Assembly (NCBI RefSeq): GCF_027886425.1
Contig: NZ_CP115671.1
Location: 806,001-870,000 of the forward strand
DNA: 64,000 nt
From: Brevundimonas vesicularis
Lineage (GTDB): Bacteria; Pseudomonadota; Alphaproteobacteria; Caulobacterales; Caulobacteraceae
Reading direction: 5' to 3'
The position numbers and the translations under genes are program-made. Below the pieces are notes generated by a model. That model saw nothing but the letters and a program-made list of their open reading frames with translations. It had not been told where the DNA came from and searched no databases. This document shows positions 1-8,345 of this stretch, one piece after another. Numbering within the stretch: the stretch's first letter is position 1; every line of letters begins with the position of its first letter.

Positions 1-1052
1 AGTTGCGACAGGGCCCAAACCGCCGCGCCGCGCACCAGGGGCGAGGGGTCGGCCAGTAGGGCTTTCGTCGGGGCGATCAGGGAGGCGTCGTCCGAGTTGC
101 CGACGGCGTAGAGGACGTTTCGCAGGAAGCGGTCACGGCCGATCCGTTTGACCGGGCTCTTGGTGAACAGGGCGCGGAAGGCGGCCTCGTCCAGCGCCAG
201 CAGGTCGTGCAGGCGCGGGCTTTCAAAAGCCTCACGCGGCAAAAGCCTGATCTCACGCGCTTCCTGGGCGAACTTGTTCCACGGGCAGACCGCCAGACAG
301 TCGTCGCAGCCATAGATGCGCGATCCGGTCAGGGTGCGGAACTCGACCGGCCAAGGGCCCGCGAACTCGATGGTCAGGTAGGACAGGCAGCGCCGGGCGT
401 CGAGCTGGAACGGGGCGGGAAAGGCCTTGGTCGGACAGGCGTCGAGACAGGCGGTGCAGCGGCCGCAGTGTTCGGTCTCGGCCGTGTCCGGCTCGATCTC
501 GGCGGCGGTCAGTATGGTCCCCAGGAACAGCCAGTTGCCATGGGTGCGGCTGAGCAGATTGGTGTGCTTGCCCTGCCAACCCAGGCCGGCGCGCTGGGCC
601 AACGGCTTTTCCATAAGGGGGGCGGTGTCGACGAAGACCTTGATGTCCGCGCCGTTGCGGGCGGCGATCTGGCCGGCCAGCTGTTTCAGCCGGCCCTTGA
701 TGACCTCGTGATAGTCGTCGCCGCGCGCATAGACCGAGATGTAGCCGGCCGAACGGTCAGCCAGCTGATCCAGCGGGTTCTCATCGGGGCCGTAGTTCAT
801 GCCCAGGACGATGGCGGTCCTGGCCTCGTCCCACATGGCGGTCGGATGCTGGCGGCGATCCAGCGTCGTTTCCATCCATTCCATGTCGCCATGCCGGCCT
901 TCGTCCACGAAACGCCGCAGCCGCTCGCCCGCCGGCCAGGCGTCGGCCGCCGAGGCGAACCGGCAGACATCGAAGCCCAGCTCGGCCGCGCGCTGGCGGA
1001 TGAAGGTTTTCAGGCGGTCGGACACGAGGCGGGGGATAGCATGAAGTCTCAT
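1..1052 (-). CDS. queG: Epoxyqueuosine reductase QueG (3' end cut by window edge)
   Basis: Catalyses the last step of queuosine synthesis, reduction of epoxyqueuosine to queuosine in tRNA, using cobalamin and two [4Fe-4S] clusters in the cytosol. The reading frame starts at an ATG ending at 1052 (MRLHAIPRLVSDRLK) and runs without a stop to the window edge, about 350 residues. I see the conserved substrate/cobalamin segment DTAPLMEKPLAQRAGLGWQG, then the ferredoxin-type cysteine motifs CGRCTACLDACP and CDDCLAVCPWNKF. The visible end (LLADPSPLVRGAAVWALSQL) is the HEAT-like C-terminal repeat of long QueG proteins. DUF2239 lies 29 bp upstream on the same strand. The family call is secure; only the missing C-terminus is unknown. 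Confidence 0.95.
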   Translation of the reverse strand, partial: MRLHAIPRLVSDRLKTFIRQRAAELGFDVCRFASAADAWPAGERLRRFVDEGRHGDMEWMETTLDRRQHPTAMWDEARTAIVLGMNYGPDENPLDQLADRSAGYISVYARGDDYHEVIKGRLKQLAGQIAARNGADIKVFVDTAPLMEKPLAQRAGLGWQGKHTNLLSRTHGNWLFLGTILTAAEIEPDTAETEHCGRCTACLDACPTKAFPAPFQLDARRCLSYLTIEFAGPWPVEFRTLTGSRIYGCDDCLAVCPWNKFAQEAREIRLLPREAFESPRLHDLLALDEAAFRALFTKSPVKRIGRDRFLRNVLYAVGNSDDASLIAPTKALLADPSPLVRGAAVWALSQ

Positions 1053-1081
1053 TTGCACGCAGTGGCTGAGAGACGTCTTTG

Positions 1082-1624
1082 TCAATCGCTGGATGCCGCA
1101 TCGCCGTCGAACAATTCGAGAATCTCGGCCCGAATGTCAGTGGGCCAGGGGGCTATCAGGGCGGTCAAACGGTCGCGATCGCCCGCGAACAGGGCGCGGC
1201 TGGCCTCTTCGAAGTCGGGGGCGTCGCCGGCCATCTCGACCATGAAGCCGTAGGCGGCGTCGGTGCGGCGGCGGCGCGCATCGTCGTGGGCGCCGGTCTT
1301 GCGCGCCTGCTCCACCAGACGGCGCAGGGCGGCCGAGGCGCCGCCCGGCTGGGTCGCCAGCCAGTCCCAGTGACGGGGCAACAGCGTGACCTCGCGCGCG
1401 GCGACGCCCAGACGCGGACGGCCGCGCTTTGGAGCCGGAGCCGGTTCTTGTTCGCGGAGGGCCAGGTCGACCGGTCGACCGGTCGCCAGATCGAACACGC
1501 GCAGCGCGGCTTGAGGCGAGGCCGCCAGGGCCTTGCGGAAGGCGGCAGCCACTACGACGTCCGAGCCTCTGGCGATACGGCGGGGACCGTCGAACAGGAC
1601 CAGATCGCGATCTCCGTCACTCAT
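1082..1624 (-). CDS. DUF2239 family protein
   Basis: A 180-residue protein of unknown function. The diagnostic part is the central segment EVTLLPRHWDWLATQPGG followed by ASAALRRLVEQARK, typical of DUF2239. A basic, proline-rich linker (PAPAPKRGRPRLG) precedes it. A longer frame reaching 1738 exists, but the ATG ending at 1624 (MSDGDRDLVLFDG) matches the family N-terminus and leaves room for the divergent promoter, so I chose it. No clear Shine-Dalgarno precedes this start; a TACCCGGAT copy sits six bases upstream. It diverges from a GIY-YIG gene, a pairing that suggests shared regulation. The GRPR stretch resembles an AT-hook, so DNA contact is possible but unproven. Confidence 0.8.
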   Translation of the reverse strand: MSDGDRDLVLFDGPRRIARGSDVVVAAAFRKALAASPQAALRVFDLATGRPVDLALREQEPAPAPKRGRPRLGVAAREVTLLPRHWDWLATQPGGASAALRRLVEQARKTGAHDDARRRRTDAAYGFMVEMAGDAPDFEEASRALFAGDRDRLTALIAPWPTDIRAEILELFDGDAASSD

Positions 1625-1682
1625 GTATTTACCCGGATGAAATTGTCTGTCATATTTGTACCCGGATAAATAAGAGAGCGCC
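1625..1682. promoter_or_regulatory. Divergent intergenic region with two TACCCGGAT operator-like repeats
   Basis: The 58-bp gap between the DUF2239 and GIY-YIG starts holds two direct copies of TACCCGGAT at 1630-1638 and 1660-1668 (the second begins at t1659/a1660 depending on the edge chosen), each followed by an A/T-rich RAA tail. Each copy is itself near-palindromic: TACCCGGATA differs from its reverse complement at two of ten positions. One copy is about 6 bp from the DUF2239 start, the other about 15 bp from the GIY-YIG start, so a bound dimer could control both genes. I do not recognise the regulator. Confidence 0.5.
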
Positions 1683-2018
1683 ATGACTCCGACAAATCGC
1701 AAGAGCCTGATCGCCGAATATAAGGAGCGCGCGACCATCGCCGGGGTCTATGCCGTGATCTGCAGCGCGACGGGTCAGGCCTGGGTCGGCAAGAGCCGCC
1801 ACATCGACACCGAGCAGAACGGCCTGTGGTTCGCGCTGCGCCACGGCGGCAGTCCATATCGGTCGCTTCAGGCGGCGTGGAAGGCGCACACGCCCGAGGA
1901 TTTCCGCTTCGAACAGCTGGACCGCCTGCCGGAAGACATTTCTGACATGCGGCGCAAGGACGAACTGGTCAGTCGCGCCAAGCTGTGGATCGCCCGGTTG
2001 AGCGCGGAGGCGCTTTAG
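1683..2018 (+). CDS. GIY-YIG nuclease superfamily protein
   Basis: A 111-residue single-domain protein. The GIY-YIG-like core is near the N-terminus (AGVYAVICSATGQAWVGKS, about residues 19-37), with the GVY and WVGKS parts standing for the two halves of the motif. The usual catalytic arginine and glutamate positions are not obvious, so nuclease activity is uncertain. It starts at an ATG at 1683 behind AAGAGAGCGCC, diverges from DUF2239, and its 3' end overlaps the convergent GST gene by four bases. Small proteins of this type sit next to DUF2239 in other proteobacteria, to my knowledge without a defined role. Confidence 0.75.
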   Translation: MTPTNRKSLIAEYKERATIAGVYAVICSATGQAWVGKSRHIDTEQNGLWFALRHGGSPYRSLQAAWKAHTPEDFRFEQLDRLPEDISDMRRKDELVSRAKLWIARLSAEAL

Positions 2019-2701
2019 AAATCCAGATCCGCGTACCAAGCCGACGGGGGCACGCCGACGAAGCGGTCGGCGAGCAGGGGGCGGAAGCAGGGGCGGGATT
2101 TGAGCTTGGAGTACCAGGTCTTCAGACCGGGCCAGTTCTTCCACTGGATCTCGCCGAAATAGTCCAGCACCGACAGGTGGGCGGCGGCGATCAGGTCGGC
2201 CTGGGACAGGCGGCGGCCGGCCAGCCAATCGCGGGCGGCGACCAGATCCTCCAGCATGGCGAGGTGGGATTTCAGGGCGTCGCGCCCGTCGCGCAGAGCG
2301 CGGGCCTCGGGCGGGCCGAGCTTGAGCAGGGGTTTTTCCATCCGCTCGTGCAGCAGGACGGCGTCGACCTCGTCCATGAAGCGGCGCTCGAACCAGCCGG
2401 TCAGGCGGCGCGCCTCGGCCCGTTCGGCGAGGTCGGCGGGCAGCAGTAGCGGGCCCTTTTGCTGATCCTCGATCCAGCCCAGGATGGCGGGCAGTTCGCA
2501 CAGCACCAGCGGACGGCCGCGATCCATCGTCTGGATCACCGGCGGCAGGCCGGACGGATTGAAGTCGTTGACCGGGCAATCGTCTTCCCACGGACGGACC
2601 GGGGTGTCGGTCCATGCGATCCGCGCCTCGCCCAACGCCAGTCGCGCGGCGCGCGAGGCGGGCTGGAAGGCGAAGTGAAACAGAACGCAAGGGTCGGCCA
2701 T
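2015..2701 (-). CDS. Glutathione S-transferase family protein
   Basis: A 228-residue cytosolic protein with the two-domain GST layout. An N-terminal thioredoxin-like domain (about residues 1-80) contains the cis-proline segment NPSGLPPVI and the glutathione-contacting region LCELPAILGWIED. An all-helical C-terminal domain includes the conserved LSQADLIAAAHLSVLDYFG helix, which carries the N-capping aspartate typical of GSTs. The likely role is glutathione conjugation or peroxide/electrophile detoxification; the substrate cannot be inferred. It converges on the GIY-YIG gene with a four-base overlap and has its own upstream region of about 60 bp next to the fieF-like gene. Confidence 0.88.
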   Translation of the reverse strand: MADPCVLFHFAFQPASRAARLALGEARIAWTDTPVRPWEDDCPVNDFNPSGLPPVIQTMDRGRPLVLCELPAILGWIEDQQKGPLLLPADLAERAEARRLTGWFERRFMDEVDAVLLHERMEKPLLKLGPPEARALRDGRDALKSHLAMLEDLVAARDWLAGRRLSQADLIAAAHLSVLDYFGEIQWKNWPGLKTWYSKLKSRPCFRPLLADRFVGVPPSAWYADLDF

Positions 2702-2762
2702 CTAAGGGTGATGCGCCCGGACCCGTTAATGCGCGTTTACTGCATTGAAATTGGACGCAAGG

Positions 2763-3755
2763 TCAGGACCACGGCCCCTTGGGCGCGGGGCCGGTCGGGG
2801 CGGGGGCGGTTTGCGGGTCGGCGGGAGCCGCGGCCGGGATCGCGGGCTGCGGACGGGCGTGACCGCGCGGGTCGGCGTGGATCAGGATGTCGGCGGCGGG
2901 ATACTGGGCCAGCACCCGGTTCTCGGCGGCGACGACGATGGCGTGGGCCGCGTCCAGCGTCTGGTGCGCGTCCAGATCGACATGCATCTGGATCATCATC
3001 ACCTGACCGGACATGCGGGTGCGCAGCTGGTGCACGCCGAAGACCTGGGGGTCGGCCAGGACGGCCTTGGTGATGGCGGCGCGGTCGGCCTCGGGCACGG
3101 CGCGGTCGAGCAGGTGATCGGCGGCGGCCTTCAACATGCCGGTCGCGCCCCAGAACAGCCAGACGGCGACGACGATGCCTGCGGCCGCATCCAGTCCCGG
3201 CGCGCCGAGGAAGGCGCCCGAGATGACGCCGACCAGCACCACGACGTTGGCGGCAAGGTCTGCCGCATAGTGGGCGCGGTCGCCTGCGACGGCGACGGAG
3301 CCGGTCTTCTTCAGCGCCTGGGTCTGCATCCACACCAGCCAGGCCGTGATGACGATGGTGGCGACCACGATCCCGCTCGCCCACAGGCCTGCGGTTAAGG
3401 GACGGGGATCGAAGATGCGCTGCACCCCCTCCCAGGCGATGAAGATGGCCGAGGCGAAGACCAGCCCGGCCTGGACCAATGCGGACAGGGCCTCGCTCTT
3501 GCCATGGCCATAGCGGTGGTTCTCGTCGGCCGGGGCGGCGGCCCAGCGCACGGCGAAGAAGGTGGTCAGGGACGCCGCCAGATCCAGAACCGAATCCGCC
3601 AGGGTCGCCAGGATGGAGACCGAGCCTGAGGCGCCCAGCGCAAAGGCCTTCATCGCGATCAGCACCACCGCGACCCCGACAGACAGGCGGGTGATGCGGC
3701 GCGTGGCCAGATGGGCGTCGTCAAGCGAGGCGGGGGCGGGGGCGGGCGTCGTCAT
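2763..3755 (-). CDS. fieF: Cation diffusion facilitator, FieF type
   Basis: A 330-residue inner-membrane divalent-cation/proton antiporter exporting Zn2+/Fe2+-type metals. The transport-site residues are visible: DSVLDLAAS in TM2, HRYGHGKSE between TM2 and TM3, and HYAADLAANV in TM5, matching the D-x3-D and H-x3-D layout of CDF proteins. The cytoplasmic C-terminal domain (about residues 210-300) contains the metal-binding HVDLDAHQTL segment. A Pro/Ala-rich tail of about 35 residues follows and is not part of the family core. A TTG start seven codons upstream is possible, but the ATG ending at 3755 has GAGAAGAAG eight bases before it and is preferred. Confidence 0.9.
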   Translation of the reverse strand: MTTPAPAPASLDDAHLATRRITRLSVGVAVVLIAMKAFALGASGSVSILATLADSVLDLAASLTTFFAVRWAAAPADENHRYGHGKSEALSALVQAGLVFASAIFIAWEGVQRIFDPRPLTAGLWASGIVVATIVITAWLVWMQTQALKKTGSVAVAGDRAHYAADLAANVVVLVGVISGAFLGAPGLDAAAGIVVAVWLFWGATGMLKAAADHLLDRAVPEADRAAITKAVLADPQVFGVHQLRTRMSGQVMMIQMHVDLDAHQTLDAAHAIVVAAENRVLAQYPAADILIHADPRGHARPQPAIPAAAPADPQTAPAPTGPAPKGPWS

Positions 3756-3893
3756 TATCGGCTTCTTCTCGCGCAATCGTGGCTGAAAGCCAACCGCTGG
3801 CCCAAACGGGTCGTTCCGTCAGAAACGATCATGCTCTAGGGGGAAGGCATCCGGGCGCGGCGCGTTCCGGGCGCATTGGTTTTCGAGGGTCTC

Positions 3894-4694
3894 ATGTCGG
3901 ACTGGCTTGCCGCCATTATTCTGGGTCTGGTCGAGGGGCTGACCGAGTTCATTCCGGTCTCGTCCACCGGCCATATGCTGCTGCTGGGCCATTTCATGGG
4001 CTTCGAGAGCGCGGGCAAGACCTTCGAGATCGTGATCCAGCTGGGCGCATTGCTGGCCATCGTCAGCGTTTACTTCAAGAAGCTGTGGACCCTGGCGACG
4101 CGCTGGCCCTTCGACGCCGAGGCGCGCCGGTTCCTGATCGGGCTGCTGGTCGCCTTCGCGCCGGCTGTCGTGATCGGTTTCCTGGCCTATGACTTCATCA
4201 AGACGGTGCTGTTCGAGACGCCGCAGGTGGTGTGCATCGCCCTGATCGTCGGCGGGGTGATCCTGCTGCTGCTGGACCGGATGGACAAGAAGCCCCGCTG
4301 GCTGGACGCCGAGGCCTATCCGATGCGAATCTATTTCCTGATCGGCCTGTTCCAGTGCCTGGCCATGATCCCCGGCGTGTCGCGGTCCGGCGCCACCATC
4401 GCTGGCGGGCTGCTGCTGAAGACCGACAAGCGGTCGGCGGCCGAGTTCAGCTTCTTTCTGGCCCTGCCCACCATGGGGGCGGCGGTGGCTTATGACCTGT
4501 TGAAGAACCACAAGACGCTGGATTTCAGCGACATCGGCCTGATCGTCGTGGGTTTTGTCGTGGCCTTCATCTCGGCCCTGGCGGTGGTGCGGTTCCTGCT
4601 GGATTTCGTGTCCAGGCGCGGCTTCGGCGTCTTCGCCTGGTGGCGTATCGTGGTCGGGGTCGTGGGATTGGTGCTGTTGCAGGCGGGGTTCTGA
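3894..4694 (+). CDS. uppP: Undecaprenyl-diphosphatase UppP (BacA)
   Basis: A 266-residue inner-membrane enzyme that dephosphorylates undecaprenyl pyrophosphate, recycling the lipid carrier of peptidoglycan and other wall polymers. Both conserved catalytic blocks are present: EGLTEFIPVSSTGH near the N-terminus (glutamate-rich motif) and PGVSRSGATI in the second half of the protein. Hydrophobic segments follow the usual inverted-repeat topology, and the length is normal. Start is the ATG at 3894; an upstream TTG at 3876 in the same frame is less likely. The 117 bp upstream has no gene and probably contains the promoter shared outward with the divergent fieF-like gene. The rsmC-like gene follows after four bases. 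Confidence 0.96.
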   Translation: MSDWLAAIILGLVEGLTEFIPVSSTGHMLLLGHFMGFESAGKTFEIVIQLGALLAIVSVYFKKLWTLATRWPFDAEARRFLIGLLVAFAPAVVIGFLAYDFIKTVLFETPQVVCIALIVGGVILLLLDRMDKKPRWLDAEAYPMRIYFLIGLFQCLAMIPGVSRSGATIAGGLLLKTDKRSAAEFSFFLALPTMGAAVAYDLLKNHKTLDFSDIGLIVVGFVVAFISALAVVRFLLDFVSRRGFGVFAWWRIVVGVVGLVLLQAGF

Positions 4695-4698
4695 GACC

Positions 4699-5598
4699 AT
4701 GACCACGCTTCTGTACGGCCGCCCGCCGGTCGTCTTCGATCCGCCCGGCGACACGACCCAGACCTCGCCCCTGATCCCGGACTCAGCTGCGCTTGAGGCG
4801 CAGGACCCCGGCTCGGCTGACAGCGTCATGATCTACGCCCCCCCCGGCATGCTGGAGCGGCGCTACGTGCTGGCCCTGGCGCTGAAGGCGCTAAAGGTCG
4901 GCGGACGGCTGGACGTCATGGCGCCCAAGGACAAGGGCGGCTCGCGCCTGGGCAAGGAGCTGAAGACGTTCGGCCTCGACGTCGCCGAGACCGCCAAGGC
5001 GCACCATCGCCGCTGCATCGTCATTCGACCCGAAACGGTCGAGGGGCTGGACGAGGCCATCGCCGCGGGCGGGCCGCAGATCGTGCCGGGACTGGAAGCC
5101 TGGTCCCAGCCCGGCATATTCGCCTGGGACCGGATCGATCCGGGCTCGGCGCTGCTGGCCGAACATCTGCCGGCGATGAAGGGTGAGGGCGTCGATCTGG
5201 GCTGCGGCTATGGCGCGCTGTCGATCGTGGTGCTGCGCTCGCCCGCCGTGAGCAAACTGAAGATGGTCGATCTGGATCGCCGCGCCATCCAGGCCGCTCG
5301 CCGCAATATCGAGGACGACCGCGCCAAGGTCTGGTGGTCGGATGCCCGCACCCTGGAGGCCAAGGGCGACAAGGATTTCGTGGTCAGCAATCCGCCCTTC
5401 CACGACGGTGGGGCCGAGGACCGTCGGCTGGGTCAGGCCTTCATCCGCAAGGCGGCGGAACTTCTGAAGAAGGGCGGCGTCGCCTGGGTCGTCGCCAACC
5501 GGCACCTGCCCTATGAGGCCGAGCTGAACGCGGCGTTCAAACGGGTGCGGCTGGTCGCCGAGGCGGGCGGCTACAAGCTGTTCGAGGCGGTGAAGTGA
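4699..5598 (+). CDS. rsmC: RsmC-like class I SAM-dependent methyltransferase
   Basis: A 299-residue protein with two methyltransferase-like halves, as in RsmC (16S rRNA m2G1207 methyltransferase). The C-terminal catalytic domain has the SAM-binding motif VDLGCGYGALS, the acidic motif MVDLDRRAI and the substrate-base motif VVSNPPFHDGG. The N-terminal half (about residues 1-130) is a degenerate domain probably involved in RNA recognition. Start is the ATG at 4699, four bases after uppP, so the two are probably co-transcribed. It is followed after 32 bp by another 16S rRNA modification gene (rsuA-like), which supports the assignment. RlmG, the 23S paralogue, is the main alternative. Confidence 0.85.
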   Translation: MTTLLYGRPPVVFDPPGDTTQTSPLIPDSAALEAQDPGSADSVMIYAPPGMLERRYVLALALKALKVGGRLDVMAPKDKGGSRLGKELKTFGLDVAETAKAHHRRCIVIRPETVEGLDEAIAAGGPQIVPGLEAWSQPGIFAWDRIDPGSALLAEHLPAMKGEGVDLGCGYGALSIVVLRSPAVSKLKMVDLDRRAIQAARRNIEDDRAKVWWSDARTLEAKGDKDFVVSNPPFHDGGAEDRRLGQAFIRKAAELLKKGGVAWVVANRHLPYEAELNAAFKRVRLVAEAGGYKLFEAVK

Positions 5599-5600
5599 CC

Positions 5601-5630
5601 GCGCTCAAGCAGTCCGAAGGGCGGTAGCGC
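5601..5630 (+). promoter_or_regulatory. CAAGYA/GRT hairpin element, copy upstream of the rsuA-like gene
   Basis: Thirty-base element abutting the rsuA-like ATG. Outer stem GCGCT/AGCGC, internal loop CAAGCA on the 5' side and GGT on the 3' side, inner stem GTCC/GGGC with a GAA triloop. The next base is the A of the start codon. The only Shine-Dalgarno-like sequence (GAAGGGCGG) lies inside the hairpin, so folding could hide the ribosome site. Same architecture as the copies at 12881, 19451, 41095, 41135 and 53558. Confidence 0.7.
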
Positions 5631-6383
5631 ATGAAGAAAACCCCGACGTCGAGGGTCGATCGTCTGCTGGGCTCGATGGGCTATGGATCACGCGCCGAAA
5701 TGGCGCGGATGGCCAAGGCGGGCGGCATCGTGCTGGACGGGGCGGACCTGACGGACGTGTCCAAACGCATTGCGGTGACGCCGGACCTGCCCACGCGAAT
5801 GGAGATCGACGGCGAGCCGCTGGACCCCGTGCAGGGGCTGGTGATCCTGCTGAACAAGCCGCTGGGCATGACCTGCTCACACAAGGAAGAGGGGGCGCTG
5901 GTCTATGACATCCTGCCGGGACGGTGGCGGGCGCGCGATCCCGCCATCTCGACCATCGGACGGCTGGACAAGCAGACGACGGGCCTGCTGCTGCTGACCG
6001 ACGACGGCGATCTGCTGCACCGGGTGATTTCGCCCAAACGCCATGTGGCCAAGGTTTACCGGGCGGGTCTGGCGCGACCGCTGACGGGCACGGAAGGCGC
6101 GCTGTTCGCCTCGGGCGAGCTGGTGCTGGAGGGCGAGGACAAGCCGTTGGCGTCGGCGGTGCTGGAGGTGGTGTCGCCGACCGAGGCCCTGCTGACGGTG
6201 ACGGAGGGCCGCTATCACCAGGTGCGCCGGATGTTCGCCGCCGCCGGCAACCACGTCGAGACCCTGCATCGCGAACGGCTGGGCGGATTGGTCCTACCCG
6301 CCGATCTGGCGCCCGGTCAGTGGCGCCTCGCGACGGCGGATGAGGTCGCCTCGATTTTCACGACGCCCGAGAGCCTGGGTTGA
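5631..6383 (+). CDS. rsuA: 16S rRNA pseudouridine synthase, RsuA family
   Basis: A 250-residue RluB/E/F/RsuA-class enzyme; RsuA makes pseudouridine 516 in 16S rRNA. An S4-like RNA-binding domain is at the N-terminus (RVDRLLGSMGYGSRAEMARM), followed by the catalytic domain with the active-site block GRLDKQTTGLLLLTDDGDL, in which the aspartate is the nucleophile. LNKPLGMTCS and GRYHQVRRMFAAAGNHV are the other conserved family blocks. The length suits RsuA better than the longer RluB. The context next to an rsmC-like gene favours a 16S target, but specificity for U516 is an inference. Its start codon directly follows a structured 30-nt element. Confidence 0.88.
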   Translation: MKKTPTSRVDRLLGSMGYGSRAEMARMAKAGGIVLDGADLTDVSKRIAVTPDLPTRMEIDGEPLDPVQGLVILLNKPLGMTCSHKEEGALVYDILPGRWRARDPAISTIGRLDKQTTGLLLLTDDGDLLHRVISPKRHVAKVYRAGLARPLTGTEGALFASGELVLEGEDKPLASAVLEVVSPTEALLTVTEGRYHQVRRMFAAAGNHVETLHRERLGGLVLPADLAPGQWRLATADEVASIFTTPESLG

Positions 6384-6423
6384 AGCTCTTGACGCCTGCG
6401 GGATCGAACGCGCAGGTCGAGGG

Positions 6424-7065
6424 ATGACCACTAAGATCAAGATCTGCGGCCTGACCACGCCGGACACGCTGGATGCCGCGCTGGATGCTGGGGCGGATTT
6501 CGTCGGCTTCGTGATGGTCAAGGCCAGTCCGCGGTACGCGGGGCCGGCCTTGGCGAAGCGGCTGGTGGATCGGGCGCGCGGCCGAGCGAAAACCGTATTG
6601 TTGTTTGCCGACATGGTCGGTCCTGAGATGGACGATCTGGTTCATGATCTTCGGCCCGACATGATCCAGCTGCATGGTCGCGAAACGCCGCTTCAGGTTC
6701 GCAACGCACGGGCCGACTGGGAAATTCCAGTGATCAAGGCGGTGGGGGTGGCCGGCGCAGAGGACTTGGTCGGACTGGAAGCGATGGAAGCGTCGGCAGA
6801 CCACCTGCTGCTGGACGCCAAAGCGCCCAAGGGAGCCTTCTACAGTGGAGGGCATGGGTTGGCTTTCGACTGGACCCTGCTGGCGGACCGGGCGTTTCGC
6901 CATCCGTGGTTCCTGGCGGGCGGTCTCAACCCGGACAATGTGGCCGAGGCGCTGAGAATTACGGGCGCGCCCATGGTCGATGTGTCCTCTGGCGTGGAAA
7001 GCGCGCCGGGTGTTAAGGACGCCGACCGGATCGCGACCTTCATCCAAAACGCGCGCCGGTCGTAA
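6424..7065 (+). CDS. trpF: Phosphoribosylanthranilate isomerase TrpF
   Basis: A 213-residue TIM-barrel enzyme converting N-(5-phosphoribosyl)anthranilate to CdRP in tryptophan synthesis. The general-base cysteine is in IKICGLTTPD, and the acid aspartate is in the segment LLLDAKAPKG. The phosphate-binding ends FLAGGLNPDNVAEAL and VDVSSGVESAPGVKD are typical. An open frame continues upstream, but the ATG at 6424 behind GTCGAGGG fits the family N-terminus. It heads the trpF-trpB-trpA-accD cluster seen in many alphaproteobacteria; trpB begins 17 bp later. Confidence 0.96.
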   Translation: MTTKIKICGLTTPDTLDAALDAGADFVGFVMVKASPRYAGPALAKRLVDRARGRAKTVLLFADMVGPEMDDLVHDLRPDMIQLHGRETPLQVRNARADWEIPVIKAVGVAGAEDLVGLEAMEASADHLLLDAKAPKGAFYSGGHGLAFDWTLLADRAFRHPWFLAGGLNPDNVAEALRITGAPMVDVSSGVESAPGVKDADRIATFIQNARRS

Positions 7066-7082
7066 TTGCGACGCCTCTCCGC

Positions 7083-8345
7083 GTGAAAGTCGAAACCGTG
7101 AACGCTCAGACCCCCATCCAAGCCGCCGATTCCACCCAGCCGCTGTCGAACGCCTACGCTTGGCCGGACGCGCAGGGTCGCTTCGGTCCGTACGGCGGTC
7201 AGTTCGTGGCCGAGACCCTGATGCCGCTGATCCACGAGCTGGATGCGGCCTATAAGGCGGCAAAGGCGGACCCCAGCTTCCAGGCCGAGCTGGACAGCTT
7301 TCTGACCCACTATGTCGGTCGCGAAAGCCCGCTGTATTTCGCCGAGCGCCTGACCGAACATTTCGGCGGCGCCAACATCTGGCTGAAGCGCGAGGACCTG
7401 AACCACACGGGCGCGCACAAGATCAACAACTGCATGGGCCAGATCCTGCTGGCCCGTCGCATGGGCAAGACCCGCATCATCGCCGAGACCGGCGCGGGTC
7501 AGCACGGCGTCGCCTCGGCGACCGTGTCGGCGCGCTTTGGCCTGCCCTGCACGGTCTATATGGGCGCGGTGGACGTGGAGCGGCAGCAGCCGAACGTGTT
7601 CCGCATGCGTCTGCTGGGCTCGGAAGTCTTCTCGGTCACGGCCGGCGCCGCGACCCTGAAGGACGCGATGAACGAGGCGATGCGCGACTGGGTCACCAAC
7701 GTCTCGGACACCTATTACATCATCGGCACGGCGGCGGGTCCGCACCCCTATCCGGCCATGGTGCGCGATTTCCAGTCGGTGATCGGCAAGGAGATCAAGA
7801 GCCAGTCGATGGCCCGGATAGGCAAGCTGCCCGAAGCGGTGGTCGCCTGCATCGGCGGTGGCTCGAACGCCATCGGCGCCTTCCACCCCTTCATCGAGGA
7901 CGAGGGCGTGCGGCTGATCGGCGTCGAAGCGGCCGGCCATGGCCTGGATACGCCGGATCACGCGGCCTCGTTGAAGGGCGGGCGGTCGGGCGTGCTGCAC
8001 GGCAACCGAACCTATCTGCTGCAGGACGAGGACGGCAACATCGTCGAGGGACACTCGATCTCGGCCGGGCTGGACTATCCCGGCATCGGGCCGGAACACG
8101 CCTGGCTGCACGACATCGGCCGGGCCGAATACCGCTCGGCGACGGACAATGAGGCGCTGGAGGCGTTTCAGCTGTGCTCGAAGCTGGAAGGCATCATTCC
8201 GGCGCTGGAGCCGGCCCACGCCCTGGCGCGGACGGGCGAAGTGGCGCGCGAAGTCGGCAAGGGCGGCGACGTCGTTTTGCTGATGTCGGGGCGCGGCGAC
8301 AAGGACATCTTCCAGGTCGCCAAACATCTGGGAGTGAACCTGTGA
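7083..8345 (+). CDS. trpB: Tryptophan synthase beta chain TrpB
   Basis: A 420-residue PLP enzyme that condenses indole with L-serine, working as an alpha2-beta2 complex with TrpA. The PLP lysine is in LNHTGAHKINN, the phosphate-binding glycine loop is ACIGGGSNAIG, and the classical start block GRFGPYGGQFVAETLMP is present. The start is uncertain: a GTG at 7083 gives the longest plausible form, and another GTG five codons on (7098) is equally possible; neither has a strong ribosome site. The stop overlaps the GTG start of the next gene (GTGA), so translation is probably coupled to the small secreted protein that separates trpB from trpA. Confidence 0.96.
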   Translation: MKVETVNAQTPIQAADSTQPLSNAYAWPDAQGRFGPYGGQFVAETLMPLIHELDAAYKAAKADPSFQAELDSFLTHYVGRESPLYFAERLTEHFGGANIWLKREDLNHTGAHKINNCMGQILLARRMGKTRIIAETGAGQHGVASATVSARFGLPCTVYMGAVDVERQQPNVFRMRLLGSEVFSVTAGAATLKDAMNEAMRDWVTNVSDTYYIIGTAAGPHPYPAMVRDFQSVIGKEIKSQSMARIGKLPEAVVACIGGGSNAIGAFHPFIEDEGVRLIGVEAAGHGLDTPDHAASLKGGRSGVLHGNRTYLLQDEDGNIVEGHSISAGLDYPGIGPEHAWLHDIGRAEYRSATDNEALEAFQLCSKLEGIIPALEPAHALARTGEVAREVGKGGDVVLLMSGRGDKDIFQVAKHLGVNL

